Assembly: GCA_946479075.1 (NCBI GenBank)
Contig: CAMLDT010000228.1
Span: 1-5,232, forward strand
Direction of reading: 5' to 3'
Source: an uncultured Polaromonas sp.
GTDB lineage: Bacteria > Pseudomonadota > Gammaproteobacteria > Burkholderiales > Burkholderiaceae
Length of the DNA: 5,232 nucleotides
The notes under the pieces are model-generated. The model was not told the DNA's origin, made no database searches, and saw nothing but the letters and a program-made list of their open reading frames with translations. Below are positions 1-5,232 of the stretch, in pieces. Each line of letters begins with the position of its first letter. Position 1 is the stretch's first letter. The translations under genes and the position numbers were made by a program.

Positions 1-344
1 TGGCGTACCACGACTTCGAGGGCATCACCATCCATGCCGATGAGGCGCCGCGCCTCTTGAGAAACATCGGCGACAAGCCGGTGGTCATCCTGCGCAACCA
101 CGGCCTGCTGGCCTGGGCCCCGACCTTGCCGCTGTGTTTTGTGCGGCTGTGGACACTGCAGCGCGCCTGCGACATCCAGCTCGCACAGGCGGCGATGGGG
201 CCGGCAATTGCGGTGCCCGAAGCCGTCGCCGCAAAAACCACGCACGACTCCTTTCAGTTCGATGCGCAGTTCGGCGCGGGTCAGGACGTCTTCGACGCGT
301 TGGTGCGGCAGGTGGACCGGATCGATGCCAGCTATCAAAAGTAG
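1..344 (+). CDS. Class II aldolase/adducin family protein, C-terminal part (5' end outside window)
   Basis: The frame is open from the window edge and ends at TAG 342-344, giving the last 113 residues of a family that usually runs to about 230-260. Visible marks are AYHDFEGI near the start and then VVILRNHGLLAW, the strand carrying the third zinc-ligand His of class II aldolases (His codon 99-101). A helix follows with LWTLQRACDIQLAQAA, the usual place of the helix after the RNHG motif. Family members are cytoplasmic, zinc-dependent aldolases, epimerases or decarboxylase-like enzymes acting on phosphorylated or plain hydroxy-/keto-compounds; substrate cannot be assigned here. The first two zinc His and the catalytic acid lie upstream of the window. 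The next gene begins 38 bases after the stop on the same strand, so cotranscription is likely. The true start is not visible; the TTG at 57 is internal. Confidence 0.88.
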   Translation, partial: AYHDFEGITIHADEAPRLLRNIGDKPVVILRNHGLLAWAPTLPLCFVRLWTLQRACDIQLAQAAMGPAIAVPEAVAAKTTHDSFQFDAQFGAGQDVFDALVRQVDRIDASYQK

Positions 345-372
345 AGCATGTTGCGCCCGTCACATAAGGGTT

Positions 373-377
373 GGAGG
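373..377 (+). promoter_or_regulatory. Shine-Dalgarno site deciding a TTG start
   Basis: GGAGG with a five-base spacer (CCAAT) to the TTG at 383. There is no in-frame ATG before the GAGAIGG motif, so the gene must use a non-ATG start, and this site favours 383 over the TTG at 371, which lies partly within it. Confidence 0.65.
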
Positions 378-382
378 CCAAT

Positions 383-1390
383 TTGACCATTAAGAATGTA
401 TGTATTTACGGCGCCGGCGCCATTGGCGGCTGGATGGGCGTCAAGCTGGGCCAGGCCGGTTGCAAGGTCAGCGTGGTGGCGCGCGGCGCGACGCTCACCG
501 CCCTGCAGCAGCACGGATTGCGGCTGGAATCAGCAAGCCCTTCGACAGGCTCAGGGCAATCGGACGTGCGGTCCGTCCAGGTCAAGGCCAGCGCCGACCC
601 CGCCGCACTCGGTGTGCAGGACCTGGTCATCATCGCCGTCAAGGCGCCGGCCATGGCCGAGGTGGCCAAAGCCATCGCGCCGCTGCTGGGCCCCGACACC
701 CTCGTGCTGACCGCCATGAATGGTGTGCCCTGGTGGTTTTTTGAAGGCTTCGGTGCGCAGTACGCCGGCACGCGGCTCAAGGCCGTGGACCCGGATGGGG
801 CCATAGCCCGTGCCATCCCGTCGCGCCACATCATTGGCTGCGTGGTGCATGCCAGCTGCTCGCTGAACAGCCCGGGGTTTGTGAAGAACCACTTCGGCAA
901 CAAACTCATCATCGGCGAACCTTCGGGTGAAAAAACCGCGCGCGTGCAGGCGCTCGCAGCACTGCTGGCACAAGCCGGTCACGAGGTCGAGCTGTCGGCG
1001 CAAATCCAGAAAGACACCTGGTACAAGCTCTGGGGCAACATGACGGTCAACCCGATCAGCGCTTTCACCGGCGCCACCACCGACCTGATCCTGGAAGACC
1101 CGCTGGTGCGCGATTTCATCTCCAAAGTCATGCTCGAAGCCAAGGACATTGGCGCGCGCATCGGCATTCCCATCGCCCAGCAGCCGGAAGACCGGCACGC
1201 GGTCACGCTGAAGCTGGGCGCCTTCAAAACCTCGATGCTGCAGGACGTGGAAGCCGGCAAGGCGGTCGAACTCGATGCCCTGGTCACGGTGGTGAAGGAA
1301 CTGGGTGAGCTGACCCAGGTGCCGACGCCTTTCACCGATGCGCTGCTGGGTCTGAGCCGGCTGCATGCCAAAGTGCGGGGTCTGTATTGA
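383..1390 (+). CDS. Ketopantoate reductase (PanE/ApbA) family oxidoreductase
   Basis: Cytoplasmic NAD(P)H-dependent reductase of the family that turns 2-dehydropantoate into pantoate in coenzyme A synthesis. I chose the TTG at 383 (335 residues) because GGAGG at 373-377 sits five bases ahead; the TTG at 371 overlaps this Shine-Dalgarno site. With that numbering: Rossmann motif GAGAIGG at 10-16; MNGVPWWFF at 112-120 with the family Asn113; WYKL at 213-216 with the expected catalytic Lys215; Asn219 and Asn223 of the NxxxNP pattern; SMLQD at 284-288 and the substrate-binding Glu296. All key residues are present, so the enzyme is probably active. The stop TGA shares a base with the ATG of the next gene. 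Oddity: residues 53-60 (PSTGSGQS) come from a dispersed hairpin repeat inserted in frame. Many genomes hold several paralogues of this family, and with an aldolase and a transporter beside it this one may reduce another 2-keto acid; hence no gene symbol. Confidence 0.9.
   Translation: MTIKNVCIYGAGAIGGWMGVKLGQAGCKVSVVARGATLTALQQHGLRLESASPSTGSGQSDVRSVQVKASADPAALGVQDLVIIAVKAPAMAEVAKAIAPLLGPDTLVLTAMNGVPWWFFEGFGAQYAGTRLKAVDPDGAIARAIPSRHIIGCVVHASCSLNSPGFVKNHFGNKLIIGEPSGEKTARVQALAALLAQAGHEVELSAQIQKDTWYKLWGNMTVNPISAFTGATTDLILEDPLVRDFISKVMLEAKDIGARIGIPIAQQPEDRHAVTLKLGAFKTSMLQDVEAGKAVELDALVTVVKELGELTQVPTPFTDALLGLSRLHAKVRGLY
538..563. repeat. Short interspersed hairpin repeat, copy 1 (inside the reductase CDS)
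   Basis: The core TTCGACAGGCTCAG (541-554) is identical to bases 2681-2694. It is flanked by CCC (538-540) and GGG (554-556 with overlap), so CCCT pairs with AGGG and GA pairs with TC around the loop CAGGC, leaving a two-base TC bulge. The tail GCAATCGG resembles the CCGAACGG tail of copy 2. It reads in the reductase frame as PSTGSGQS with no stop. I know this sequence type from memory as a dispersed repeat in many proteobacteria that shows up in proteins as FDRLRAN- or PEPVEG-like inserts, depending on frame. Confidence 0.75.
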
Positions 1391-2292
1391 TGCGAGCCAA
1401 AAAAGCCATCAGCGGCGCCGCGTTCGCCACCCTGCTGCTCATCGCACTCATGATGGGAGCCAACCATGTCGCCGCGCGCATTGCCTTCAACAACGGCGTG
1501 GACGTGGCCACCGCGGTGGTGTTCCGCAGCGGCGTCACCACCCTGGTCATCGTGACCCTGCTGGCGCTGGCGCGGGTACGCGTCAGTTTCACCGCGCGCC
1601 ACAAGCGCATGCTGCCGCTCATAGGGCTGCTGATCGGCATCCAGAGCCTGTGCCTGTATTCCGCCGTGGCGCGCCTGCCGGTGGCGCTGGCGCTGCTGGC
1701 CTTCAACACCTACCCGATCTGGACGGCGTTGTGGGCCTGGGTGGTGTACCGGCAAAGGCCCGAGCGCGCCATGCTGATCGCCATGCCGGTGATCCTGATC
1801 GGGCTGGCACTGGCACTGGACGTGCTGGGCGCGGCCTCGGGCCTGGGCGCTTCCGGACAATGGTCACGCATCGGCGCGGGCGTGGCCTTTGCGCTGGCGG
1901 CCGCCGGCACTTTCGGGCTGGCGCTTGTCGTCACGCAGCAGGAAGCCGCCGACGTGGACGGCCGCGTGCGCACCGCCACCACCATGACGGTGGCCGGCCT
2001 GATCGCGCTGATCATGGTCAGCTCGCAGGGCGGCTTTCACCTGCCGCAGGCACCGGCCGGCTGGGGCGGCCTGGCGGCCCTGACCTTTCTTTACGGTACT
2101 GCCTTCACCATCATGTTCACCGTGCTGCCCAAACTCGGCGTGGTCGGCAACTCGGCCATCATGAATGTGGAGCCGGTGTTCGCGCTGGTGCTGGCTTGGC
2201 TGATCCTGGGCCAGGCGATTGCGCCGGTGCAGGTGGCCGGCGCGCTGCTGGTGGTGGGGGCGGTGATGGTGCTGGGCTTGAGGAAGCGCTGA
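1390..2292 (+). CDS. EamA/DMT superfamily transporter (RhaT/YdcZ-like permease), 10 TM
   Basis: Inner-membrane protein of 300 residues, the standard length for two-repeat EamA permeases. Ten hydrophobic segments can be read at about 8-29, 39-61, 74-92, 97-118, 128-146, 160-182, 196-212, 226-247, 254-274 and 279-296. The first half shows the EamA pattern LPVALALLAFNTYPIW (96-111), and its repeat counterpart NVEPVFALVLAWLILGQ at 259-275 is the hallmark of the second EamA domain. The N-terminal MRAKKA and C-terminal LRKR are positively charged, as expected for cytoplasmic ends. The ATG overlaps the TGA of the reductase gene by one base, which points to translational coupling; only a weak GGGG (1377-1380) could act as ribosome site. 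Family members export amino acids, metabolites or drugs, or import sugars; the substrate is unknown, though it may belong to the aldolase/reductase pathway. Confidence 0.9.
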   Translation: MRAKKAISGAAFATLLLIALMMGANHVAARIAFNNGVDVATAVVFRSGVTTLVIVTLLALARVRVSFTARHKRMLPLIGLLIGIQSLCLYSAVARLPVALALLAFNTYPIWTALWAWVVYRQRPERAMLIAMPVILIGLALALDVLGAASGLGASGQWSRIGAGVAFALAAAGTFGLALVVTQQEAADVDGRVRTATTMTVAGLIALIMVSSQGGFHLPQAPAGWGGLAALTFLYGTAFTIMFTVLPKLGVVGNSAIMNVEPVFALVLAWLILGQAIAPVQVAGALLVVGAVMVLGLRKR

Positions 2293-2366
2293 ACTTGACA
2301 CAGCGCGCCGTCGCCGGGGAAAGGCGCAGCACTCGCGTGCAAACATGACTGCCGCTTGGGAGTTCC

Positions 2367-2395
2367 GTCCTTGAAGCGCTTTGCGCTTCAAGGAC
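2367..2395. terminator. Perfect 13-bp hairpin after the EamA gene, likely intrinsic terminator
   Basis: The arms 2367-2379 and 2383-2395 (GTCCTTGAAGCGC and its exact complement) enclose the loop TTT. On the + strand a TTTT run follows at 2402-2405, after a gap of six bases. It lies about 75 bases beyond the EamA stop and is the first strong hairpin reached by that transcript. The gap before the T run makes it a less than classical terminator. On the - strand no T run follows. Confidence 0.6.
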
Positions 2396-2587
2396 TCCGG
2401 ATTTTCTCCCCGCATTGGTTTTCTATCCACCCTTCTGTATGCGCCGAGGAGCGGAGGGCCGGACGGATCAGGGATCGCGATTGTTTGAGCCGAAGGCGAG
2501 TTTGAGCGAGACCCCGGCTGGACCGAGCACCGCAGGTTGCCCGCAGCGAAGCGGAGGGACGCAGACAGCAGGGTCGCCTTTTCTTTG

Positions 2588-2621
2588 GTGACTTTCTTTT
2601 GGCGAAGCAAAAGAAAGTTAC
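2588..2621. repeat. Long inverted repeat / hairpin capped by GCGAAGC
   Basis: The arms ACTTTCTTTTG (2591-2601) and CAAAAGAAAGT (2608-2618) are perfectly complementary; the stem extends by a G-T pair and two more pairs to 14 positions. The six-base loop lies inside GCGAAGC (2602-2608). The arms are A/T-rich with a purine/pyrimidine strand bias. As RNA the structure would have T-rich flanks on either strand, so a role in termination for EamA or alr is possible. Confidence 0.7.
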
Positions 2622-2626
2622 TTGCC

Positions 2627-2643
2627 GCCGGGCAACCCCCGGC
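2627..2643. repeat. Short GC hairpin at the end of the intergenic repeat
   Basis: GCCGGG (2627-2632) and CCCGGC (2638-2643) are complementary around the loop CAACC. It directly follows the long A/T-rich hairpin and appears to be part of the same element. Confidence 0.5.
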
Positions 2644-2677
2644 TTGTTGGCGAACCTGAAGCCTTGAGGCAAAAGAC

Positions 2678-2703
2678 GGCTTCGACAGGCTCAGCCCGAA
2701 CGG
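2678..2703. repeat. Short interspersed hairpin repeat, copy 2; possible alr terminator
   Basis: The core TTCGACAGGCTCAG (2681-2694) matches copy 1 at 541-554. Here the outer arms are GGCT and AGCC (2678-2681, 2693-2696) instead of CCCT and AGGG, so both outer pairs changed together and the stem is kept. The CGAACGG tail ends at 2703. Read on the - strand, as the alr transcript would, the hairpin is followed by GTCTTTT (complement of 2671-2677), a plausible weak intrinsic terminator about 60-80 bases beyond the alr stop. Confidence 0.65.
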
Positions 2704-2728
2704 TGAGGGTCACCGAACACGGATCCCG

Positions 2729-2746
2729 CGTCAGTCCAGGATGACG
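2729..2746. repeat. Small hairpin just downstream of alr
   Basis: CGTCA (2729-2733) and TGACG (2742-2746) pair around an eight-base loop, ten bases past the alr stop codon. The surrounding GGATCCCGCGTCAGTCC wording resembles another common dispersed intergenic sequence. The stem is short and no T run follows, so I do not call it a terminator. Confidence 0.4.
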
Positions 2747-2756
2747 GACCCGGAAC

Positions 2757-3854
2757 CTAGTCCGCCACCACCACAGGCACCCGCAACGCCAGCGCACACA
2801 TCAACTCGTAGCCCACGGTGCCGGCAGCATATGCAATCTCGTCGATGGACAACACCGCTCCACCGGAGGAGCGTCCCCACAGGGTGACCTCGCTGCCGAT
2901 CACGGCGGTGGGCACCGGCGTCAGGTCCACCGTCACCATGTCCATGCTGACACGCGCCACCAGCCGGGTGCGCACGCCGTCCACCAGAATGGGGGTGCCG
3001 GTGCTGCAGTGCCGTGGGTAACCGTCGGCATAACCGCAGGCCACCACGCCAATACGCAGCGGTCCGTCGGCGCTGAAGCTGGAGCCGTAACCCACGGTGT
3101 CGCCGGCTGCCAGGTGCTGGATACCGATGATTTTTGACGACAGGGTCATGGTGGGCTGCAAATCCCAATCGGCGGTGCTGTGTTCAGGAAAGTCGGGCGA
3201 GCTGCCATACACCGCGATGCCGGGCCGTATCCAGTCGGATTTTTCGCCCAGGGCCGCGCCATGGCGCAAGGCGGCCGCACTGTTGCTCAGGGTCCGTTCG
3301 CCAGGCAGGTCGTGCGTCACGGCCTCGAAGGCCTGCAACTGCGCGGCAATGCCCTTGGGCCCGTCGGCATCGCTGAAGTGGGTCATCAGCGAAATTTCTT
3401 CCACCTGCGGCAGGGCATTGAGCCGCGTCCACGCCGCGCGATAGCGTTCGGGCGTGAAGCCCAGGCGGTTCATGCCGGAGTTCATTTTCAGGAAAACCCG
3501 GTGCGGCAGTTGCGTCTTGTGCGTGGCCAGCATGTCGATCTGCTCGTCGCAGTGCACCGTGTGCCACAAACCCAGGCGCGAACAGAGCTCCAGATCCCGC
3601 ACTTCAAAACAGCCTTCCAGCAGCAGGATGGGGCCGCGCCAGTCCAGCGCGCGCAGGCGCCGGGCCTCGTCCAGGTCCAGCAGGGCAAAGCCATCCGCGC
3701 CGCGCAGGCCCTCAAAAGCGCGCTCGATGCCGTGGCCGTAGGCATTGGCCTTGACCACTGCCCAGACGCGGGCATCCGGCGCAGCTGCCCGCGCGCGCGC
3801 CAGGTTGTGGCGAAGGGCGGCGCCATGGATGGTGGCAAGAATCGGGCGGGGCAT
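2757..3854 (-). CDS. alr: Alanine racemase (PLP-dependent)
   Basis: Cytoplasmic pyridoxal-phosphate enzyme interconverting L- and D-alanine, supplying D-Ala for peptidoglycan. The 365 residues equal the usual proteobacterial size. An N-terminal alanine-racemase barrel holds [11 protein letters not shown] (32-42) with the PLP lysine Lys35 and Tyr39; [10 protein letters not shown] at 123-132 has the conserved Arg130; NSAAAL lies at 191-196; RPGIAVYG at 210-217 has Arg210, which contacts the PLP ring nitrogen in this family. In the C-terminal beta domain VGYGSSF (254-260) carries the second catalytic base Tyr256, and [11 protein letters not shown] (301-311) the dimer-face Met-Asp. All catalytic residues are intact. 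ATG at 3854-3852 is chosen because the family starts right at MPRPILATI; the ribosome site is weak. A TTGACC (complement of 3916-3921) could be a -35, but no good -10 at the right distance was found. The gene diverges from lplT. A paralogue (dadX) elsewhere cannot be excluded. Confidence 0.96.
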   Translation of the reverse strand: MPRPILATIHGAALRHNLARARAAAPDARVWAVVKANAYGHGIERAFEGLRGADGFALLDLDEARRLRALDWRGPILLLEGCFEVRDLELCSRLGLWHTVHCDEQIDMLATHKTQLPHRVFLKMNSGMNRLGFTPERYRAAWTRLNALPQVEEISLMTHFSDADGPKGIAAQLQAFEAVTHDLPGERTLSNSAAALRHGAALGEKSDWIRPGIAVYGSSPDFPEHSTADWDLQPTMTLSSKIIGIQHLAAGDTVGYGSSFSADGPLRIGVVACGYADGYPRHCSTGTPILVDGVRTRLVARVSMDMVTVDLTPVPTAVIGSEVTLWGRSSGGAVLSIDEIAYAAGTVGYELMCALALRVPVVVAD

Positions 3855-3947
3855 GGCGCAGGCTGTTGGACAGGGTAGGGGGAAGGCGCGCCGCGGGTTA
3901 ACACAGCGTTCACAGGGTCAATTTGGGGATTTTGCCAGCTTGCCGCG

Positions 3948-3956
3948 TGCTATAAA
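3948..3956 (+). promoter_or_regulatory. Extended -10 promoter facing lplT
   Basis: TGC followed by TATAAA gives a TGnTATAAA extended -10, one base from the sigma-70 consensus hexamer. No good -35 lies at 16-18 bases (TTGCCA at 3932-3937 has a spacer of only 13), which fits an extended -10 promoter that does not need one. Transcription would begin near 3963, leaving an lplT leader of about 150 bases. Confidence 0.5.
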
Positions 3957-4008
3957 CCTTGATCGTCAGGAGACATTCACTTTATCGCGTGGCTAGCAGG
4001 CCAAATCC

Positions 4009-4101
4009 ATGAACCCACTGCCACTCAACCGCGCCTCGCTGCGCCATGCAGCGCCGCAAACCACCGGTCCGCTTGCCGTCCTGACGCGTTCGCAATGGTG
4101 A
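4009..4101 (+). CDS. Possible 30-residue upstream ORF in the lplT leader
   Basis: ATG at 4009 opens a 30-codon frame (MNPLPLNRASLRHAAPQTTG, ending LTRSQW) stopping with TGA 4099-4101, 13 bases before the lplT ATG. A weak CAGG lies eight bases ahead of the ATG (3997-4000). The peptide is basic, has no membrane segment and resembles nothing I know. It may be a leader that passes ribosomes on to lplT, whose own ribosome site is poor, or it may be chance. No run of codons for one amino acid is present, so classical attenuation is unlikely. Confidence 0.25.
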   Translation: MNPLPLNRASLRHAAPQTTGPLAVLTRSQW

Positions 4102-4115
4102 TCAGCACAGTTTAA
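4095..4115 (+). CDS. Possible 6-codon mini-ORF overlapping the lplT start (TAATG)
   Basis: ATG at 4095 reads MVISTV and ends with TAA 4113-4115; its last A is the first base of the lplT ATG. It also overlaps the end of the 30-codon ORF in another frame. A TAATG junction is a typical re-initiation signal, but the mini-ORF has no clear ribosome site of its own, so it may be accidental. Confidence 0.2.
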   Translation: MVISTV

Positions 4116-5232
4116 TGAAGCGCGGTTTTTACACCATCATGGCGGCGCAGTTTTTCAGCTCACTGGCTGATAACGCGTTGTTCGTCGCCGCCGTCGAGTT
4201 GCTCCGGACCAGTGGCGCGCCCAAATGGCAGCCGGCCGCGCTGGTGCCGATGTTCGCGCTGTTTTATGTGGTGCTGGCGCCGTTCGTCGGGGCTTTCGCC
4301 GATGCCCGGCCCAAGGGCAATGTCATGTTCATCAGCAACGCCATCAAGGTGGTGGGCTGCCTGATGATGCTGTTCGGCACCCATCCGTTGCTGGCCTATG
4401 CGATTGTCGGCCTCGGCGCTGCTGCCTATTCCCCCGCCAAGTACGGCATCCTGACCGAGCTGCTGCCGGCCTCGCAGCTGGTCAAGGCCAACGGCTGGAT
4501 CGAGGGCCTGACGATTGCCTCCATCATCCTCGGTGTGCTGCTGGGCGGCCAGCTGGTCGGCCATTCGGTGTCGCACCTGCTGCTGTCCTTCGATTTCCCG
4601 GTGTTCACCACAGGCATCGACACCCCGCCGGAAGCCGCCATCTGCGCGCTCATCATCCTGTATGTGCTGGCGGCCTGGTTCAACACCCGCATTCCGCACA
4701 CCGGTGTCGAGATGCGGGCCATGCCGCGCAACAAGCTGGAACTGCTGCCCGACTTCTGGAACTGCAATGCGACCCTGTGGCGCGACAAGCTGGGCCAGAT
4801 CTCGCTGGCCACCACCACCCTGTTCTGGGGCGTTTCGGGCAACCTGCGTTACATCGTTCTGGCCTGGAGCGCGGCGGCGCTGGGCTACAGCACCACGCAG
4901 GCCTCCTCGCTGGTCGGGGTGGTGGCCATCGGCACAGCGGTCGGCGCCATTCTGGCGTCGGTGCGGATGCGTCTGGAACACGCCACCAGCGTGATGCCGC
5001 TGGGCATCGCCATGGGCATTCTGGTGATCCTGATGAACTTCATCACCAACGTCTGGGTGGCGGCGCCCTTCCTGATCCTGCTGGGTGGCCTGGGCGGCTT
5101 TCTGGTGGTGCCGATGAACGCGCTGCTGCAGCACCGGGGCCACAACCTGATGGGCGCCGGGCGTTCGATTGCGGTGCAGAACTTCAACGAGCAGGCCTGC
5201 ATCCTGGCGCTGGGCGCCGGCTACAGCCTGTC
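4115..5232 (+). CDS. lplT: Lysophospholipid transporter LplT (MFS), 3' end outside window
   Basis: Inner-membrane major-facilitator protein that flips lysophospholipids such as lyso-PE to the cytoplasmic leaflet, where an acyltransferase (Aas in E. coli) repairs them. The window holds 372 residues; E. coli LplT has about 397, so little is missing. Recognisable LplT blocks in order: QFFSSLADNALFVA (12-25) with the conserved Asp19; VLAPFVGAFADA and KGNVMF (53-72); GLGAAAYSPAKYGILTELLP (99-118); LVKANGWIEGLTIASIILG (122-140); TLFWGVSGNLRYIVLAW (235-251) with Arg245; and GGLGGFLVVPMNALLQHRG (324-342), then GAGRSIAVQNFNEQ. Compared with E. coli the loop at about 150-175 (SHLLLSFDFPVFTTGIDTPP) is longer. 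ATG 4115 is the only possible start: the frame is closed by TGA at 4082-4084, and no other start codon lies between. Its ribosome site is poor. Whether an acyltransferase domain or aas gene follows cannot be seen. Confidence 0.94.
   Translation, partial: MKRGFYTIMAAQFFSSLADNALFVAAVELLRTSGAPKWQPAALVPMFALFYVVLAPFVGAFADARPKGNVMFISNAIKVVGCLMMLFGTHPLLAYAIVGLGAAAYSPAKYGILTELLPASQLVKANGWIEGLTIASIILGVLLGGQLVGHSVSHLLLSFDFPVFTTGIDTPPEAAICALIILYVLAAWFNTRIPHTGVEMRAMPRNKLELLPDFWNCNATLWRDKLGQISLATTTLFWGVSGNLRYIVLAWSAAALGYSTTQASSLVGVVAIGTAVGAILASVRMRLEHATSVMPLGIAMGILVILMNFITNVWVAAPFLILLGGLGGFLVVPMNALLQHRGHNLMGAGRSIAVQNFNEQACILALGAGYSL

Larger units (their letters stand above)
2441..2643. repeat. Complex intergenic repeat element with terminal hairpins (Comamonadaceae-type), limits approximate
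   Basis: This gene-free stretch has a modular look. AGCGGAGGG occurs at 2450-2458 and again exactly 100 bases later at 2550-2558; related CGAAGGCGAG- and GCGAAGC-type motifs lie between and after. It ends in the long hairpin 2588-2621 and a GC hairpin 2627-2643. I recognise the overall wording from memory as a recurrent intergenic element in Comamonadaceae genomes, typically placed after genes with the mirrored CTTTCTTT/AAAGAAAG hairpin at one end. Its reverse strand is open for long stretches and gives spurious proteins with a LLSASLRFAAGNLRC-like text. Base composition and lack of codon pattern argue against a real gene. Function is unknown; it could terminate transcription from both sides. 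Confidence 0.6.
3855..4114. other. Divergent intergenic region between alr and lplT
   Basis: About 260 bases separating the two divergent starts. It is less GC-rich around 3920-3990 than the genes, as promoter DNA usually is. It holds an extended -10 facing lplT and two short upstream ORFs (listed separately). I see no strong inverted repeat that would mark a classical operator. Confidence 0.6.

Noticed and set aside
57..59. TTG at 57 as the start of a 95-residue gene
   Set aside because: The frame is open to the window edge and residues before it (AYHDFEGI) already match the class II aldolase fold, so the start lies outside the window.
406..1860. Long antisense ORFs opposite the reductase and EamA genes (406-912, 551-1366, 979-1860)
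   Set aside because: They are shadows of high-GC coding sequence: low-complexity Gln/His/Arg-rich text with no recognisable domain, opposite well-supported genes.
2295..2323. TTGACA (2295-2300) as a -35 box just after the EamA stop
   Set aside because: The hexamer is perfect but at 17 bases the -10 position reads GGAAAG, and no gene follows before the terminator hairpin.
1864..2610. Long - strand ORF, and the nested one at 2388-2672, reading through the intergenic repeat (text such as LLSASLRFAAGNLRC)
   Set aside because: It overlaps the EamA gene antisense and takes its upstream half from the repeat element. Such predicted proteins recur wherever this repeat occurs and show no domain, so I treat them as artefacts of the repeat.
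3180..3878. 232-residue + strand ORF opposite alr
   Set aside because: It lies antisense to an intact alanine racemase with all catalytic motifs and shows no domain of its own.
3897..3917. GTTAACACAG / GTTCACAGGG, two similar half-sites 11 bases apart in the alr-lplT region, as an operator
   Set aside because: Only about 7 of 11 positions agree, there is no symmetry, and I cannot link it to a known regulator.
4160..5143. 327-residue antisense ORF opposite lplT
   Set aside because: Its Gln/His/Arg-rich composition is the usual mirror of a hydrophobic, Leu/Ala/Val-rich membrane protein; the lplT reading matches the family block by block.

Overview
The window looks like chromosome from a high-GC betaproteobacterium, most probably Comamonadaceae (Polaromonas/Rhodoferax/Variovorax-like). 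The reasons are the strongly G/C-ending codons, the character of the proteins, an alr/lplT divergent pair, and two kinds of dispersed repeat that I associate from memory with this family. No search was run, so the placement is inference.

Left part (1-2292, + strand): an apparent three-gene operon. It starts with the 3' end of a class II aldolase/adducin-family gene, cut by the window edge. After 38 bases comes a ketopantoate-reductase-family (PanE/ApbA-like) oxidoreductase. Its stop codon overlaps by one base the start of a ten-helix EamA/DMT-family transporter. Aldolase, NAD(P)H-dependent reductase and small-molecule exporter/importer together suggest a small metabolic unit, but the substrate cannot be read from sequence.

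Middle (2293-2756): a gene-free stretch of about 460 bases where the EamA gene (+) and alr (-) converge. It is packed with structure: a 13-bp perfect hairpin with a T-rich tail, a complex intergenic repeat of about 200 bases ending in a long A/T-rich hairpin capped by GCGAAGC, a small GC hairpin, a short interspersed hairpin repeat, and another hairpin next to the alr stop. A second copy of the short hairpin repeat lies in frame inside the reductase gene.

Right part (2757-5232): alr (alanine racemase, - strand) and lplT (lysophospholipid transporter, + strand, cut by the window end) diverge from a region of about 260 bases. That region holds a good extended -10 promoter facing lplT and two tiny upstream ORFs, one of them overlapping the lplT start codon. 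Alr makes D-alanine for peptidoglycan and LplT returns lysophospholipids to the inner leaflet for re-acylation, so both serve envelope upkeep.

I see no RNA genes, CRISPR array, transposase, toxin-antitoxin or defence genes. The genes themselves are ordinary; the points of interest are the repeats, especially the one domesticated inside the reductase coding sequence, and the lplT leader.
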